DNA from: an uncultured Candidatus Poseidoniales archaeon
GTDB lineage: Archaea > Thermoplasmatota > Poseidoniia > Poseidoniales > Thalassarchaeaceae
Length of the DNA stretch: 44,588 nt
Assembly: GCA_902601345.1 (NCBI GenBank)
Contig: CACKMK010000003.1
Coordinates: 87,902-132,489 of the forward strand
Reading direction: 5' to 3'
Within the stretch, counting starts at the first letter, position 1. Each line of letters starts with the position of its first letter. The notes under the pieces are model-generated. The model was given only the letters and a program-made list of their open reading frames with translations, was not told where the DNA came from and made no database searches. The translations under genes were made by a program, and so were the position numbers. Below are positions 34,001 to 43,668 of the stretch, piece by piece.

Positions 34001-37000
34001 CCTCGAGGTAGGGACAAACTACAGCGTCAGCATCTCGGCCGACATCTGCGAGAACATGGCAGGGTGCGATTACGAATACATGGAATTCGAGTTCATCGCC
34101 ACGGCGGAGGAGATGTCAGAGACTTTCTACATGGAGACCACGGAGTACACCTGTGGCGTGAGCATATACGTCACGCTCTACGAGGAAATGGGCGGGTGGA
34201 ACAGCCACATGGGATCTGACCACTTCGACTACAACGGGCCATGCGAGCAGCCCCCATCCCCGTTCACCCTGACATACGACGGCGTCTTATGGGAGGAGGA
34301 TTGGAACTACGAAACCTTCGACAATTGCGACGAGCACGATGACGGAGACGGCTACGAGTGCTGGAACGAGGACTGGGGCTGGACCAACGACTACGAGGAC
34401 TGCGAGGAGCTCACCGACGGCAGCTGGGAGTGCCAGACGTATTGGAACAACCCGGGGATTGAGCCCGGAAACCACACGATGGTGCTGACTATCGAGGACC
34501 TCGAGGTAGGGACAAACTACAGCGTTGAATGGTACTTCGATGTCTGCCAGAACATGATGGGTTGCGATGGCGACTCGGGTATGTTCGAGTTCAACGCCAC
34601 GGCGGAGGAGATGTCCGAGACGTTCTACATTGAAACCGACAACTACACCTGCCATGTCGGCATCAACGTCTATCTCTACGAGGAGATGGATGGGTGGAGT
34701 GATCGAGTCGGATACGACAATTTCTACTTCAATGGCCCATGCGAGCAGCCTCCATCTCCGTTCACACTCACCTACGACAGCGTGGAATGGGAAATAGGAA
34801 CTCCAGATATGTTGGAGTTCGACCATTGCATGGAAGACGGGCCTGACCTTATGTGCTGGCAGGATGAGTGGGACTGGGAAGACAATGACGGCGAGCCAGA
34901 GCATTATCAATGGATGGATAACGATCGATGCGAGGACATGGGCACACACTGGGAGTGCGAGGCCCCCTGGATGGCGATGCCGGAGATAGAGCCCGGAAAC
35001 CACACCATGGAGCTAACGGTAGAGGACCTTGTGGTTGGCACCAACTACTCCCTGTCGATTGACATGAGCATTTACGGAACAGATGATTCCTACTATGACA
35101 TGGTGATGGTCGACTTCAACGCCACGGCCGAGGAAATGTCCGAGACGTTCTACATGGAGACACACTCCACGACCTGTCAAGTACACATCTACGTGAACCT
35201 GTACGAGACTAGCGAAGGATGGGATATGGTCTCTAGTTACTCGTACAACTTCCAGGGACCATGCGATGAGTACGGTGGCTCGGATAACGTAGCCTTGGAG
35301 TACGACTACGGCAGCGGATCCTTAGATTGGGAATGGTACGAGGCAGCCGACTACTACGACCACTGCTGGCAAGACGGTCCCAGCAACTACGTTTGCATGA
35401 ATGACGGGGACACCGACCTATCATCGGAAGACGACTGCGAAGAATTGCCAGACGGCGGATTCGAATGCTACGAGACAAGCTACCCACAGATCGACGAAGC
35501 AACGGAACTCGGTCTGACCTGGACCGTCGAAGGACTCGACGAGGGGAACAACTACACTCTGATGTGGAGCTACTGCTCCCAGGGGATCATGGATTTCTTT
35601 GGTTGCTCCTACGATGATCAAGAATATCCGGATGCTGTGAACTTCACAATGACAAGCGAGTCGGTCAGCACTGATTGGATGATGGTAATCGAGAACTCCA
35701 CGTGCGTAGTAGACATAGAATACACTATTCTAGACTGGGGACAAGAGGAGATCGACTGGGAAAACGATCCACAAGGATACGAAGGTGGAAGCTTCGGCTT
35801 TGATGGCCCGTGCCAATGGGAATGGCCTGTGGACGTCAGCCTAGAGGTCGACGACAACGGATTGCAGGAAATAGAGGGGATAGACATCTTCCAGATGCTG
35901 TTCGGTGACGGAGACGAAATGGACCAGGATGACGAATTATCAGAGGAAGAGTTGGTTGTAATGATGATGGAATCCGGCTATGCCCTCGAACCGGGCAACT
36001 GGTCCATGGTTTGGACCTTGGACGGCTTAGAGGAGAACCACTCCTACAATCTTATGTGGTCGGCTGAGTCACCTGGAGATACCACGTTCGTCTGCGGCGA
36101 TGGCTCTGAGATACCATTCGAGTGGGTCAACGACGAGGTGGAAGACTGTGAGGACGGAGCAGATGAACAGCAGTACGACGAAAATGGCGATCCAATAAAC
36201 TGGTTCGATTGCAGCGACGGATCGCAGATATGGATTAACCAGGTCAACGATGGAAACGATGACTGCCCTGATGGGGAGGACGAGTCCGGTGCGATGATCC
36301 AGTACGAGGAGTTCTTCGAGGCTGAAAACTCCACCATGGTTTGGGATTGGGAGCTTGATGTCCCGAGCATGTGCATTATGATGGTCCAGGCTGATCTGCA
36401 GGATGACAATGGGGATGACGTTGGCCTCTTCTGGGGATTCATCACTGGTGATCTGTGGGAGGACGAGGACGGGGACAACTGGCCCGACTGCCTACCAAGG
36501 GAGGACTATGATGACGATGGAGACGGTTTCGACCCAGAGGACTTCGCGATCGGAGAGGACTACCACGCAGAGCTGGTCGAGGTGGATGCAAGCAATGGCA
36601 CGGCCATGGTCTTAATCACCCAGCGCACAACGCTTGACGAAGAGGTCAGGATGAAGATAGACTACGACTTCTTCAACGGAGACGGCGTGCTGAACGAGAC
36701 CGAGGCTGCCCAGATGGAAGCGAATTGGCAGCAGCCCAGTGAGTGCTTCGATGGGGAGGCCCCCCCGTTCACAATGAACGGGGCCGAGGCTTCATGCGCA
36801 ATCCTGCACTTATGGTTCGAGGACCTAGCCAACAACACCAACGGGAACTATCCCGTGATGGTTTACGGTTGGGAAATGCACTACAACGCCACTGTAGACG
36901 AGTCCGGTGAGATGACCTTCTACTTCCCGGGAGACGACGCCGACGATGACACACCGGTGGAGTTTAACGGGACTCTCTGCGGAGGAGCCGCGGAGGAGTC

Positions 37001-38312
37001 CGGTCTAGTGGTGGTCTCATGGAGCTACAACGGCACCATCGTGACCAGCGATTGCGTTGACCTCATGGCAGGAGGCAATATCGCATCCATAGAGGTCGTG
37101 TTCGGATCACCTGACACCGACGGTGACGGTTACAACGACTTCGAAGACAGGTTCCCAGAGGACCCAGAGGAGTGGTCCGACAGTGACGATGACGGTGTCG
37201 GGGACAACTCCGATGACTTCCCGAACGACCCTGAAGAGACCAACGATGCTGATGGTGACGGTGTCGGGGACAACTCCGATGACTTCCCATGGGACTCGAC
37301 GGAGACGGCGGATACCGACGGGGACGGTTACGGTGACAACATAGACGCCTTCCCAGAGGACAGCACCGAGTGGGTTGACACAGACGGGGACGGAGTAGGC
37401 GACAACGCCGATACCGACGCGGACAACGATGGAACCGACGACACCGACGAGGACAGCGATGGAGACGGAGTTAACGATGACCAGGACGACTTCCCCTTCG
37501 ATGCGAACGAGACCACCGACACGGACGGGGATGGGGTTGGCGACAACGCCGACGACTTCCCCGAAGATGCGAACGAGACCACGGACACGGACGGAGACGG
37601 CACTGGCGACAACGAGGACGACGACGCGGACGGAGACGGTGTACCCAACGACTTCGATGACTTCCCGCTGGACAGCGGTGAGTCGAACGATGCGGACGGA
37701 GACGGGGTCGGAGACGCGGAGGACGCGTTCCCGAACAACCCCAACGAGTACGCAGACTCGGACGGTGACGGAATCGGAGACAACGCCGACGATGACGACG
37801 ACAACGACGGCACCCCGGACACATCGGACGCCTTCCCCACGAACCCCAATGAGAACACGGATACCGACGGAGACGGCTACGGAGACAATTCGGACGCGTT
37901 CCCGAACGACGCAGGCGAGTGGAATGACTACGACGGTGACGGTGTTGGAGACAACTCGGACGCCTTCATGACCGATCCTTACGAGAGCAGAGACACCGAC
38001 GGAGACGGACTAGGAGACAACGCGGACGCGTTCCCGAACGACCCGAACGAGAAGGTCGACTCGGATGGCGATGGAGTGGGCAACAACGCTGACGCATTCC
38101 CCACAGACCCAAGCGAGACCACCGACACGGACGGAGACGGAGTTGGCGACAACGCGGACGACGACGCTGACGGAGACGGTGTGCCAGACGAACCAGTGGA
38201 CCCAGTGGATGGTGGTGACAGCGGTGGAATCCTCCCAGGATTCACAGCCCTCACTGGCCTGGCATCAGTGCTAGGAGCAGCGATACTAGTTGCTGGAAGA
38301 CGCAAGGACTGA
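31020..38312 (+). CDS. Giant acidic secreted repeat protein with PGF-CTERM-like anchor
   Basis: 2430 residues. Signal peptide ([21 protein letters not shown]). Residues ~35-1595 hold about nine copies of a 165-180-residue domain with paired Cys, Trp, NHTM and a closing GPC. Residues ~1690-1760 contain two LDL-receptor-A-like Cys/acidic motifs ([11 protein letters not shown]...CEDGADE and CSDGSQIW...DDCPDGEDE). Mixed beta-like segments follow. Residues ~2030-2400 are thrombospondin-3-like Asp repeats ([15 protein letters not shown]), each a potential calcium loop. The end is [29 protein letters not shown], a PGF-CTERM-like tail for archaeosortase processing. Many Asn-x-Ser/Thr sequons suggest N-glycosylation. 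It is probably an abundant calcium-stiffened surface or adhesion protein; its ligand is unknown. Confidence 0.93.
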   Translation: MSNTSASKTRSLTMTLMMVLMALSPMASVEADHDEIWYGDYELHVDGTLYDQVEVPWPSDVDILSCTPNSWDDGWNCEIDIDGDGSYNYPDYTEYFEYCDDSTGSWVCVVDNVDPLMEEGNYSLEYYVSGLDPNTNYTANVYVYVYDFSDPLSFYNNVNQVFGSDSNGEISIELDDLYWDVSNSTCSGYSDFRLNWEENGTEALRNDDKFIGWCDGELAVTTELDGEEYERVPHYSADVVDCERYGGFWFCSLDEQENDGIADRFMVKFDLDRCEEDSNGQWVCIQHTQNPLIWPGDHTIEWMASGLPDSSWRIMTSVYAPDGDMYEDVYFNGTSASVDTDFTTDWFTCNLGAHYIIYEGEWASGSWSTFGTFEANHYNWQGPCDEDESKLTLFMDSEEYGEIPQYEEFDECIEDGFDHECWNDDYDYDGDGEPDWTQRHMQDCEEDNSTGTWSCIVHYERPLVWPGDHSFELLIDEIEDGQAYGISGYFDVNEQGSPYYNEQVSIYFNGTSSGNHTETWDWETHQSTCSLHYYFDVQHGYWNSNGDFQSNGTHENEHFYYNGPCEAPDIFTLTVDGEEYEVEYNMEYFDHCEQDGFNWNCWNDDYDHDGDGEPDWTSHQNDCEEDNSTGEWYCINEWSVERQEIEEGNHTMELTIDVEENMSYGLTIGVNICQNMGGCDNENMEFEFNTTSDTETITFYVETDNYSCSVDLNLQRYNLNWDEDGNSWRNNWVYEYFRFDGPCEQPPSPFTLTADGVEWEEDWNYDTFDYCDEDQDGDGYECWNEGWDWTNHYEDCEELTDGSWECQTWWNNPGIEPGNHTMILTVDNLEVGTNYSVSISTDICENMGGCHSENMESDFTATAGEMSETFYMETTEYTCSASVHVSLYEEMDGWNNPMGSDHFNYNGPCEQPPSPFTLTADGVEWEEDWNYETFDNCDEDADGDGYECWNEDWDWTNHYEDCEERTDGSWECQTYWNHPGIEPGNHTMVLTVEDLEVGTNYSVSISADICENMAGCDYEYMEFEFIATAEEMSETFYMETTEYTCGVSIYVTLYEEMGGWNSHMGSDHFDYNGPCEQPPSPFTLTYDGVLWEEDWNYETFDNCDEHDDGDGYECWNEDWGWTNDYEDCEELTDGSWECQTYWNNPGIEPGNHTMVLTIEDLEVGTNYSVEWYFDVCQNMMGCDGDSGMFEFNATAEEMSETFYIETDNYTCHVGINVYLYEEMDGWSDRVGYDNFYFNGPCEQPPSPFTLTYDSVEWEIGTPDMLEFDHCMEDGPDLMCWQDEWDWEDNDGEPEHYQWMDNDRCEDMGTHWECEAPWMAMPEIEPGNHTMELTVEDLVVGTNYSLSIDMSIYGTDDSYYDMVMVDFNATAEEMSETFYMETHSTTCQVHIYVNLYETSEGWDMVSSYSYNFQGPCDEYGGSDNVALEYDYGSGSLDWEWYEAADYYDHCWQDGPSNYVCMNDGDTDLSSEDDCEELPDGGFECYETSYPQIDEATELGLTWTVEGLDEGNNYTLMWSYCSQGIMDFFGCSYDDQEYPDAVNFTMTSESVSTDWMMVIENSTCVVDIEYTILDWGQEEIDWENDPQGYEGGSFGFDGPCQWEWPVDVSLEVDDNGLQEIEGIDIFQMLFGDGDEMDQDDELSEEELVVMMMESGYALEPGNWSMVWTLDGLEENHSYNLMWSAESPGDTTFVCGDGSEIPFEWVNDEVEDCEDGADEQQYDENGDPINWFDCSDGSQIWINQVNDGNDDCPDGEDESGAMIQYEEFFEAENSTMVWDWELDVPSMCIMMVQADLQDDNGDDVGLFWGFITGDLWEDEDGDNWPDCLPREDYDDDGDGFDPEDFAIGEDYHAELVEVDASNGTAMVLITQRTTLDEEVRMKIDYDFFNGDGVLNETEAAQMEANWQQPSECFDGEAPPFTMNGAEASCAILHLWFEDLANNTNGNYPVMVYGWEMHYNATVDESGEMTFYFPGDDADDDTPVEFNGTLCGGAAEESGLVVVSWSYNGTIVTSDCVDLMAGGNIASIEVVFGSPDTDGDGYNDFEDRFPEDPEEWSDSDDDGVGDNSDDFPNDPEETNDADGDGVGDNSDDFPWDSTETADTDGDGYGDNIDAFPEDSTEWVDTDGDGVGDNADTDADNDGTDDTDEDSDGDGVNDDQDDFPFDANETTDTDGDGVGDNADDFPEDANETTDTDGDGTGDNEDDDADGDGVPNDFDDFPLDSGESNDADGDGVGDAEDAFPNNPNEYADSDGDGIGDNADDDDDNDGTPDTSDAFPTNPNENTDTDGDGYGDNSDAFPNDAGEWNDYDGDGVGDNSDAFMTDPYESRDTDGDGLGDNADAFPNDPNEKVDSDGDGVGNNADAFPTDPSETTDTDGDGVGDNADDDADGDGVPDEPVDPVDGGDSGGILPGFTALTGLASVLGAAILVAGRRKD
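32163..35804 (+). repeat. Tandem extracellular domain repeats within the giant protein
   Basis: Units begin at the GPC codons at 32163, 32706, 33240, 33738, 34236, 34734 and 35256, ending before 35805. The three units starting at 33240, 33738 and 34236 are each exactly 498 bases (166 codons) and nearly identical in DNA. The flanking ones are 522-549 bases and diverged. Two older copies can be recognised before 32163. The gradient from near-identical centre to diverged ends indicates growth by unequal recombination in the middle. Assembly collapse or expansion is likely here. Confidence 0.9.
37113..38203 (+). repeat. Thrombospondin-3-like Asp-rich calcium-binding repeats
   Basis: About fifteen units of roughly 23-24 codons with the consensus D-x-D-G-D-G-x-G-D-N-x-D-x-F-P-x-D-P-x-E. 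Each has the D-x-D-G-D-G-x-x-D calcium-loop pattern. They form a stiff stalk between the folded domains and the PGF-CTERM-like membrane anchor. The DNA is repetitive too, which creates long but meaningless open frames on the other strand. Confidence 0.92.
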
Positions 38313-38317
38313 GCGGT

Positions 38318-38347
38318 CCTCGCCGACAGGCGAGGGCCCTCAGGGCC
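38318..38347 (+). terminator. Two adjacent hairpins behind the giant gene
   Basis: CCTCGCC-GACA-GGCGAGG (38318-38335) is followed at once by GGCCC-TCA-GGGCC (38335-38347), the two sharing one base. Both are perfect and G/C-rich, and begin six bases after the stop codon. There is no T-run behind them, so a mRNA 3'-end-protecting structure or a regulatory leader for the next gene is as likely as a terminator. Confidence 0.5.
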
Positions 38348-38361
38348 GTGTAGGTGATTCC

Positions 38362-39462
38362 ATGGCTGACCCGGTCACTACACAGTGGAGCATCCCCGGA
38401 ACCTCGATTAGCGTACGCAACAGGACCGTTCTGGCTGCGATGACGAATAAGCAGTCCCACGAGGACGGGACCCTGTCTGACGAGGAGATATCCTGGCTGC
38501 TGAGGCGAGCCGAGGGGGGCTTCGGGATAGTCACCACAGCGGCGAGCCACGTGCACCCCAGCGGCAAGTCATGGGAAGGAGAGATGGGAGTCTGGGGAGA
38601 CCACCACGTCCCAAGGCTAGAGGAGCTGGCCACAGGAATCAGAAGCAATGGGGCGCTCAGCCTGGTCCAGATCTTCCACGGTGGCCTCAGAGCTCCTAGA
38701 AGCCTCACAGGCATGCAACCAGTATCAGCTAGCAAGAACCTCGAGAACGGGGTAGAAGAAGAGTGCAGAGCCCTATCAGAAGACGAGATACTAGAGCTAG
38801 TGTCGTCTTTCGGAGAGGCAGCAGAGAGATGCGAGAGAGCCGGCTTCGATGGGATCGAGATTCATGGAGCGCACGGTTACCTGATCTGCCAGTTCCTAGG
38901 GTCACGGACCAACCGTAGGGTCGATCGCTGGGGAGGAGACCTAGAGGGACGCTCGCTCTTCCTAAGAGAGGTGATTAGTGAGGTCAGGAACCGAACATCC
39001 GAGCGATTCCTAGTCTGCGTCAGGATCTCCCCCGAGCATGAGGTGGGGGTCACGCTAGCAGAGAGCCTGGAGCTGTCAAAGATGATGGGAGGATGGGGCG
39101 TTGACATGATACACATCTCATGCTGGGACGCATTCAAGGGACCACGGGGCGAGGACGACCCCCGGACGATAACACGAATATTCAGAGATGAGTTGGGGGC
39201 CGATGCTGGTATAATCTCGACTGGCTCGGTTTGGGACGCTTCTGATGCCCAGTTCGTAATCGATGAAGGGGCCGATATGGTAGGAGTCGCAAGGGTGGCC
39301 ATCGCTCACTCAGAGTGGGCGTCCAAGCTGAATGACGCGGGATACTCCCCCGAAAGGCCCCCCTTCACGCCTGAGCACCTGATCTCCCAGGGTCTGAGCC
39401 AGGTCTTCGTAGACTACATGAGAAGGTGGCAGGGCTTCGTGACAGACGGAAGAAGTGAGTAG
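38362..39462 (+). CDS. Old-yellow-enzyme-family NADH:flavin oxidoreductase
   Basis: 366 residues. A TIM-barrel flavoprotein with the N-terminal RTVLAAMTNKQS, LVQIFHGG, GFDGIEIHGAHGYLICQFLGSRTNRR and EGADMVGVARVAIAH. The GIEIHGAHGYL stretch carries the His pair that binds the carbonyl of substrates in OYE enzymes. FMN and reduction of an activated C=C bond are expected; the physiological substrate is unknown. No fused iron-sulfur or NAD domain follows, so it belongs to the short form. GGTGAT lies three bases before the ATG at 38362. It opens a plus-strand pair with the GH1 gene. Confidence 0.9.
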   Translation: MADPVTTQWSIPGTSISVRNRTVLAAMTNKQSHEDGTLSDEEISWLLRRAEGGFGIVTTAASHVHPSGKSWEGEMGVWGDHHVPRLEELATGIRSNGALSLVQIFHGGLRAPRSLTGMQPVSASKNLENGVEEECRALSEDEILELVSSFGEAAERCERAGFDGIEIHGAHGYLICQFLGSRTNRRVDRWGGDLEGRSLFLREVISEVRNRTSERFLVCVRISPEHEVGVTLAESLELSKMMGGWGVDMIHISCWDAFKGPRGEDDPRTITRIFRDELGADAGIISTGSVWDASDAQFVIDEGADMVGVARVAIAHSEWASKLNDAGYSPERPPFTPEHLISQGLSQVFVDYMRRWQGFVTDGRSE

Positions 39463-39498
39463 AATAAATTCCAATACGTGGGCTTCCCTGCAAGGACC

Positions 39499-40845
39499 AT
39501 GGACGACCTGGTATGGCAAATACCTCTAGCAGGGTTCATCATATTTGTAATCTTCAAAATCAGCCTTATCACATACAGAAGGAGGGCCTTCCCGGAGCCC
39601 CACTACAATTGGGACGAGATAGATACGGGAGATTTGGCATTCCCGGAGGGATTCATCTGGGGGACTGCAACCGCTGCTCACCAGATAGAGGGCAACCAAA
39701 GCAACAACTGGACGGACTTCGAAGAAAGAGCTGGCAAGGAGAGAAGCGGCGAGGCATGCGACCATTGGAATCTTTGGAGGGACGACTTCGACCTCCTGTC
39801 CGAAATAGGAGTGAACTCGTACAGATTCTCGATAGAGTGGAGCAGGCTCGAGCCCAGCCCCGGGGAGTGGAACGAGGAAGCCATGAGGACCTACTCGGAT
39901 ATGGTAGACGACCTCTTAGGAAGGGGAATCAGGCCGATGCCCACTCTTCATCACTTCTCCCACCCATCATGGTGGGAGGAAAAGGGAGGATTCGCTGATG
40001 AGAAGAACCTGGGCGACTTCTTGTCCTACTCAGAGAGAGTCTTCGATGCCCTGTCAGACAGGGTGGAGGTCTGGTGCACGATCAACGAGCCTACGGTATT
40101 CTCAGCGATGGGGTACACGCTGGGGGAGTTCCCCCCCGGAAGGAGGAGCATATTCCTGACTCTCAGGGTGATGAAGAACATGATGAGAGCCCATTCGATG
40201 GTCTACAAGAGACTTAAGGAGAGAGCTCCGGAATGTAAACTGGGAATAGCGAAGAACGTGACATTGTTCGATCCAGCAAATCGCTGGAGCCCGATAGACT
40301 GGCCTGTATCCCGCCTACTGGAGTGGCTTTGGAACGGATCATGGAGGAGGGCGATTACCAGGGGAAGCATGCTGGGATCCAGGATCCCTGATGCCAAGGG
40401 ATCCCTAGACTTCGTGGGTCTGAACTACTACACCCACTTCATCACTGGTCTGTTCTTGCCTACATCCACCGAGAAGCTGGCCTTCTCAAAGAGGGAGAAC
40501 GAGGTTGCCACCGAGTTCGGCTATCCGATGTATGCAGAGGGGATTAGGAGAGCTATTGACTTCGTCTCAGAATTGGAGGTCCCGATTGAGATAACCGAGA
40601 ATGGGGTCGCCGACTCTGATGACTCCCTGAGGCCTGTGCACCTAATGCGCCACCTTTGGGTTATATCCGAGGCTATCAAGGATGGCAGGGACGTGATTTC
40701 CTACCACCACTGGTCTCTGATGGACAACTTCGAATGGGCAGAGGGATACAAGATGCGATTCGGCCTATACCACGTCAACTTCGAGACCCAGGAGCGCACC
40801 TTAAGGCCAAGTGGAGAGATATATCGAGATATCATCAAATCCTGA
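39499..40845 (+). CDS. Membrane-anchored GH1 beta-glycosidase
   Basis: 448 residues. One N-terminal membrane helix (IPLAGFIIFVIFKISLITY) precedes a complete GH1 barrel: FIWGTATAAHQIEG, SYRFSIEWSRLEP, the acid/base Glu in TINEPT (about 197), LNYYT and the nucleophile Glu in ITENGV (about 367). The C-terminal SLMDNFEWAEGYKMRFGLYHVN is also conserved. Both catalytic glutamates are present, so hydrolysis of beta-linked glucosides or galactosides is expected. Whether the catalytic domain faces in or out is not clear: the positive residues after the helix (TYRRR) suggest a cytoplasmic domain. The ATG at 39499 is preferred to GTG 39478. Confidence 0.93.
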   Translation: MDDLVWQIPLAGFIIFVIFKISLITYRRRAFPEPHYNWDEIDTGDLAFPEGFIWGTATAAHQIEGNQSNNWTDFEERAGKERSGEACDHWNLWRDDFDLLSEIGVNSYRFSIEWSRLEPSPGEWNEEAMRTYSDMVDDLLGRGIRPMPTLHHFSHPSWWEEKGGFADEKNLGDFLSYSERVFDALSDRVEVWCTINEPTVFSAMGYTLGEFPPGRRSIFLTLRVMKNMMRAHSMVYKRLKERAPECKLGIAKNVTLFDPANRWSPIDWPVSRLLEWLWNGSWRRAITRGSMLGSRIPDAKGSLDFVGLNYYTHFITGLFLPTSTEKLAFSKRENEVATEFGYPMYAEGIRRAIDFVSELEVPIEITENGVADSDDSLRPVHLMRHLWVISEAIKDGRDVISYHHWSLMDNFEWAEGYKMRFGLYHVNFETQERTLRPSGEIYRDIIKS

Positions 40846-40934
40846 AGTAAAATGCAGTATCGGGTGGATCCTCGAATCTCTGTCATTCAGTCCACAAAAC
40901 ATTCTTTGAAATCCACTTGGATATCCAGACTGGC

Positions 40935-41288
40935 ATGGATAGGTTGTATGGAGTATACAATGCAGATGGTGGAATAATGGGTGAGTTAGCCTACGTATGG
41001 GGCAAAATAAGAGGTACGGCCCATTGTGCACTTTGTGATATCACGCATCGTGGAGTCTCTAAGAAGAAGCAATGGAAGGAATACGAGGAAAGGCAAAGAG
41101 TCCCTATAGAACTTCTACACATCAATGAGCAGGAAGAAGCGCTATCTCAGTTTACGGACGGGAAGACTCCCTGCGTGGTTGGGGATTACTCTGGAGAGCT
41201 AAAGATGGTAATGAATGCAGAAGACCTCGAGGAATGCGGCAAATCGGTAGAGAAATTCGAGTCGTTCATTTCCAAAATTATCAGTTAA
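40935..41288 (+). CDS. Conserved small protein with CALCDITH motif
   Basis: 117 residues. It starts LYGVYNADGGIMGELAYVWGKIRGTAHCALCDITH, a pattern I recall from uncharacterised bacterial proteins, especially actinobacterial ones. Cys-x-x-Cys-x-x-x-His could bind a metal or form a thiol pair. The rest (VPIELLHINEQEE..., KTPCVVGDYSGELKMVM) suggests a thioredoxin-like or small alpha/beta fold. The ATG at 40935 is chosen; TTG 40917 is possible. It sits alone between the GH1 gene and tRNA-Arg and may be horizontally acquired, but that is inference. Confidence 0.7.
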   Translation: MDRLYGVYNADGGIMGELAYVWGKIRGTAHCALCDITHRGVSKKKQWKEYEERQRVPIELLHINEQEEALSQFTDGKTPCVVGDYSGELKMVMNAEDLEECGKSVEKFESFISKIIS

Positions 41289-41337
41289 ATTCTACTTCAA
41301 GAGTAGGGCTCGAACTCATCGTCTTGGTGGAGATTTT

Positions 41338-41414
41338 TGGCGGACCGTGCAGGATTCGAACCCACGTCTCCGGCTCCGAAGGCCGGAAGGATATCCAGAC
41401 TACCCTAACGGTCC
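41338..41414 (-). tRNA. tRNA-Arg (anticodon TCG)
   Basis: Complete class I cloverleaf on the minus strand. The acceptor GGACCGT (41414-41408) pairs with ACGGTCC (41348-41342), with discriminator G at 41341 and encoded CCA at 41340-41338. The anticodon stem CCGGC/GCCGG encloses CTTCGGA, giving anticodon TCG (codon CGA). The T arm is GTGGG-TTCGAAT-CCTGC, with one mismatch or wobble-type pair. There is no intron. It lies 30 bases downstream of the Trm-G10 gene on the same strand and could share its transcript. Confidence 0.95.
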
Positions 41415-41444
41415 ACGCTTTCTCCCAGCGTGGCCGACCCATAT

Positions 41445-42581
41445 TCAATGCGCCGGGTGGCAGAGTACCACCAGCCTCGATAGGCTCTTGTGGACTCTTA
41501 CCGGAGAAGCCATGGAAACCGTCCATCCAGTCTCACGGATTCTTTTCTTCATCATGGCCCACCCCATGCCCATAACCTGGATCTCTTCCGATAAGGGACC
41601 GTCCAGAGCGTCCGGACTGGATGGAAGCATAGTGCAAATGGTTCCCCCTGGGCACATCCTGCCAGCGGATGATAACGCACCTAGGAACACATCCAATCCG
41701 TCCTCCGAGGTCCATGCATTCCTCCCATATGGGGGATCGAAGACGAAGGAGCACCCATCTACTTCCCCCCAGGTTTCGTGAATGGAGTCCGCATGGGATC
41801 TTTCAATCTTGTATGATCCGGACCCCATGGCCCAATCAAGGTTGGATCTTGTTCCTTCTACCATCCTGGAGTCGAGATCGCTGGCTAGAACTTCCAAACC
41901 CAGCAATGAGGCTTCGATGGCTATGCCCCCAGTCCCACAGAAAGGATCGACTATCATGGAAGGAGGGCCTCTGGAGAATGACAGGGAGACCATCAGTCGT
42001 GCTAACCTAGGGTCTAGTGTTACTGGCTTGAAGAAAGGTCGGTCTGTGGGAGATGTTCCATTGTAGGTGCCAGCAAATTTTCCGTCCCTTAGCCCCCAAA
42101 GGATGAGGTCGTTCTGCTGTGTATCGTCCCAGTATCCTGATGAGTAATCCTGCCCGGCCAATACAACTGCAATCTCGAAGTCTGGGTCATCCAAGTCCAC
42201 TGGTCTGCTTTCACCCGATATCCTTGCTCCTATCTCTGTTTCTATTTCTCTTCTAGATAGGTCACATACCCCCTGTCCCAGATTCCTCGCCCTGACCGCG
42301 AAAGAGCCTCGGGGCAGAAACGACTGCGCCCATTCCTCCACGTGCATAGCGATCTCACTCGCGGTTATTCCTCTGTGGTCGATCCAGAGCTTCGACGTTG
42401 AAACTATGACATCGTCAACCAGAGACGCGCCGGCTATCCTGCCTAGTTCTGAGCCAGACTCTGAGGAGGATGCCATTCGTGGGTGCAGGACCTCTATCGA
42501 CCCAAGGAGAGCCCTTGCCTCCTCCCTGAACAGAGGAGGATGCCAACCGCTACCCACTAGGGCTAGGTTGCTTACTCCCAT
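41445..42581 (-). CDS. tRNA (guanine-N2) methyltransferase, Trm-G10/Trm11-like
   Basis: 378 residues. The N-terminal part (about 1-160, SKLWIDHRGITASEIAMHV...FAVRARNLGQG) fits a ferredoxin-like plus THUMP RNA-binding region. The methyltransferase domain shows MIVDPFCGTGGIAIEASLLGLEVLASDLDSRMVEGTRSNL and the catalytic FVFDPPYGRNAW (D-P-P-Y for N-methylation of guanine). It is expected to make m2G or m22G at position 10 of tRNA. The start at 42581 (MGVSNLALVG) is preferred; an upstream start at 42671 would add 30 residues of unlikely sequence. It is divergent from fen1 across 79 bases. Confidence 0.87.
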   Translation of the reverse strand: MGVSNLALVGSGWHPPLFREEARALLGSIEVLHPRMASSSESGSELGRIAGASLVDDVIVSTSKLWIDHRGITASEIAMHVEEWAQSFLPRGSFAVRARNLGQGVCDLSRREIETEIGARISGESRPVDLDDPDFEIAVVLAGQDYSSGYWDDTQQNDLILWGLRDGKFAGTYNGTSPTDRPFFKPVTLDPRLARLMVSLSFSRGPPSMIVDPFCGTGGIAIEASLLGLEVLASDLDSRMVEGTRSNLDWAMGSGSYKIERSHADSIHETWGEVDGCSFVFDPPYGRNAWTSEDGLDVFLGALSSAGRMCPGGTICTMLPSSPDALDGPLSEEIQVMGMGWAMMKKRIRETGWTVSMASPVRVHKSLSRLVVLCHPAH

Positions 42582-42660
42582 ACTTGCCCCGGGGGATGTT
42601 CTTGGCTTCAACCCTATATGCCACCACCAACAGCATGGTCGTATAGGCGAGGGGCGGAGC

Positions 42661-43668
42661 ATGGGTTGCAATCTGAGGGATCTTGTTTCGCCGGAGCCGA
42701 TTGAGCTGAGCGACCTATCTGGACAGAGAATCGCAATCGACGTATTCCTGAATTCCTACCAGTTCATCACTTCAATGACTGGTCCAGATGGAAAGCCTCT
42801 GTCTTTCGAAGGGAAGCCGGTTGCCCATCTGATGGGGTTCCTAGACAGGGCCACGGTGATGATCTCTGAGGGAATAGATCCGGTATTCGTCTTCGATGGG
42901 AAGCCCCATGAGCTCAAGAGAGCGACTCTCGATGAAAGGAGGGAAAGGAAGGTCGAGGCGGTTTCTCGTTGGGAAGCTGCAGTAGATGCGGGAGACATGG
43001 AGGCAGCGAAGAAGCTGGGTCCCCAGACAGCAGAGTACACCCCAGACATGGTTCAGGAGACCAAGGATCTCTTCGATCTGATGGGCGTTTCATGGATGGA
43101 TGCCCCTATGGAGGCCGAGGGCGCGGCTGCGGTGATGTGCTCAAGGGGGGATGTCTCAGCAGTGGCTAGCCAGGATTGGGACACACTACTGTATGGTTCT
43201 CCGATGATGGTGAGGAACCTCACTAGCCACGGGACTAGGAGGTTCGGCCGTGTGATGAGAGCAGAGAGAATATCACTCCCCGATACCCTATCAGAACACG
43301 GGATCACGCGTGAGCAGTTGGTAGATCTAGGCATAATGGTAGGAACGGACTTCCACCCTGGAATCAAGGGAATTGGACCTAAGACCGGTCTGAAGCTGAT
43401 GAAGAAGCATGGTACAATGGAAGCAGTTTCCGAGGCCAAGGGGTTTGATCTCCCAGAGGACCTGGAGAGCGTGCGTGGGCTGTTCATGGACCATCCTCTG
43501 GGGGATTCGATCCCGACTGCGACGGGCAGGGCCGTGGAGGAGGACATGCGAGAGTTCCTCCAGGAAGGGAGGGGCTTCTCAGAGAGGAGGGTCGACCGAG
43601 CCATCAACCGCATGGCTGACGCCGGACGGCTAAGGTCGTCGAGTCAGCCCTCGCTGTTCGACTTCTAA
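42661..43668 (+). CDS. fen1: Flap endonuclease 1
   Basis: 335 residues. The N terminus MGCNLRDLV matches FEN1. Metal-binding acids lie at Asp27 (RIAIDVF), in FVFDGKP, in APMEAEGAAAVM and in ASQDWDTLLYG, and in the H3TH region VGTDFHPGIKGIGPKTGLKL. The C terminus SSQPSLFDF is a PIP-box-like PCNA-binding peptide (Q-x-x-L-x-x-F). It removes 5' flaps in Okazaki-fragment processing and repair. An in-frame open stretch upstream to 42406 overlaps the divergent gene and is not coding. The stop codon directly abuts the stop of the next gene on the other strand, with no base between. Confidence 0.95.
   Translation: MGCNLRDLVSPEPIELSDLSGQRIAIDVFLNSYQFITSMTGPDGKPLSFEGKPVAHLMGFLDRATVMISEGIDPVFVFDGKPHELKRATLDERRERKVEAVSRWEAAVDAGDMEAAKKLGPQTAEYTPDMVQETKDLFDLMGVSWMDAPMEAEGAAAVMCSRGDVSAVASQDWDTLLYGSPMMVRNLTSHGTRRFGRVMRAERISLPDTLSEHGITREQLVDLGIMVGTDFHPGIKGIGPKTGLKLMKKHGTMEAVSEAKGFDLPEDLESVRGLFMDHPLGDSIPTATGRAVEEDMREFLQEGRGFSERRVDRAINRMADAGRLRSSSQPSLFDF

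Noticed and set aside
37328..38305. Long open frames on the minus strand and in other frames across the Asp-repeat region
   Set aside because: They are by-products of GAC/GAT/GGN repeats (Ser/Pro- or Thr/Arg-rich translations) with no protein-like features.
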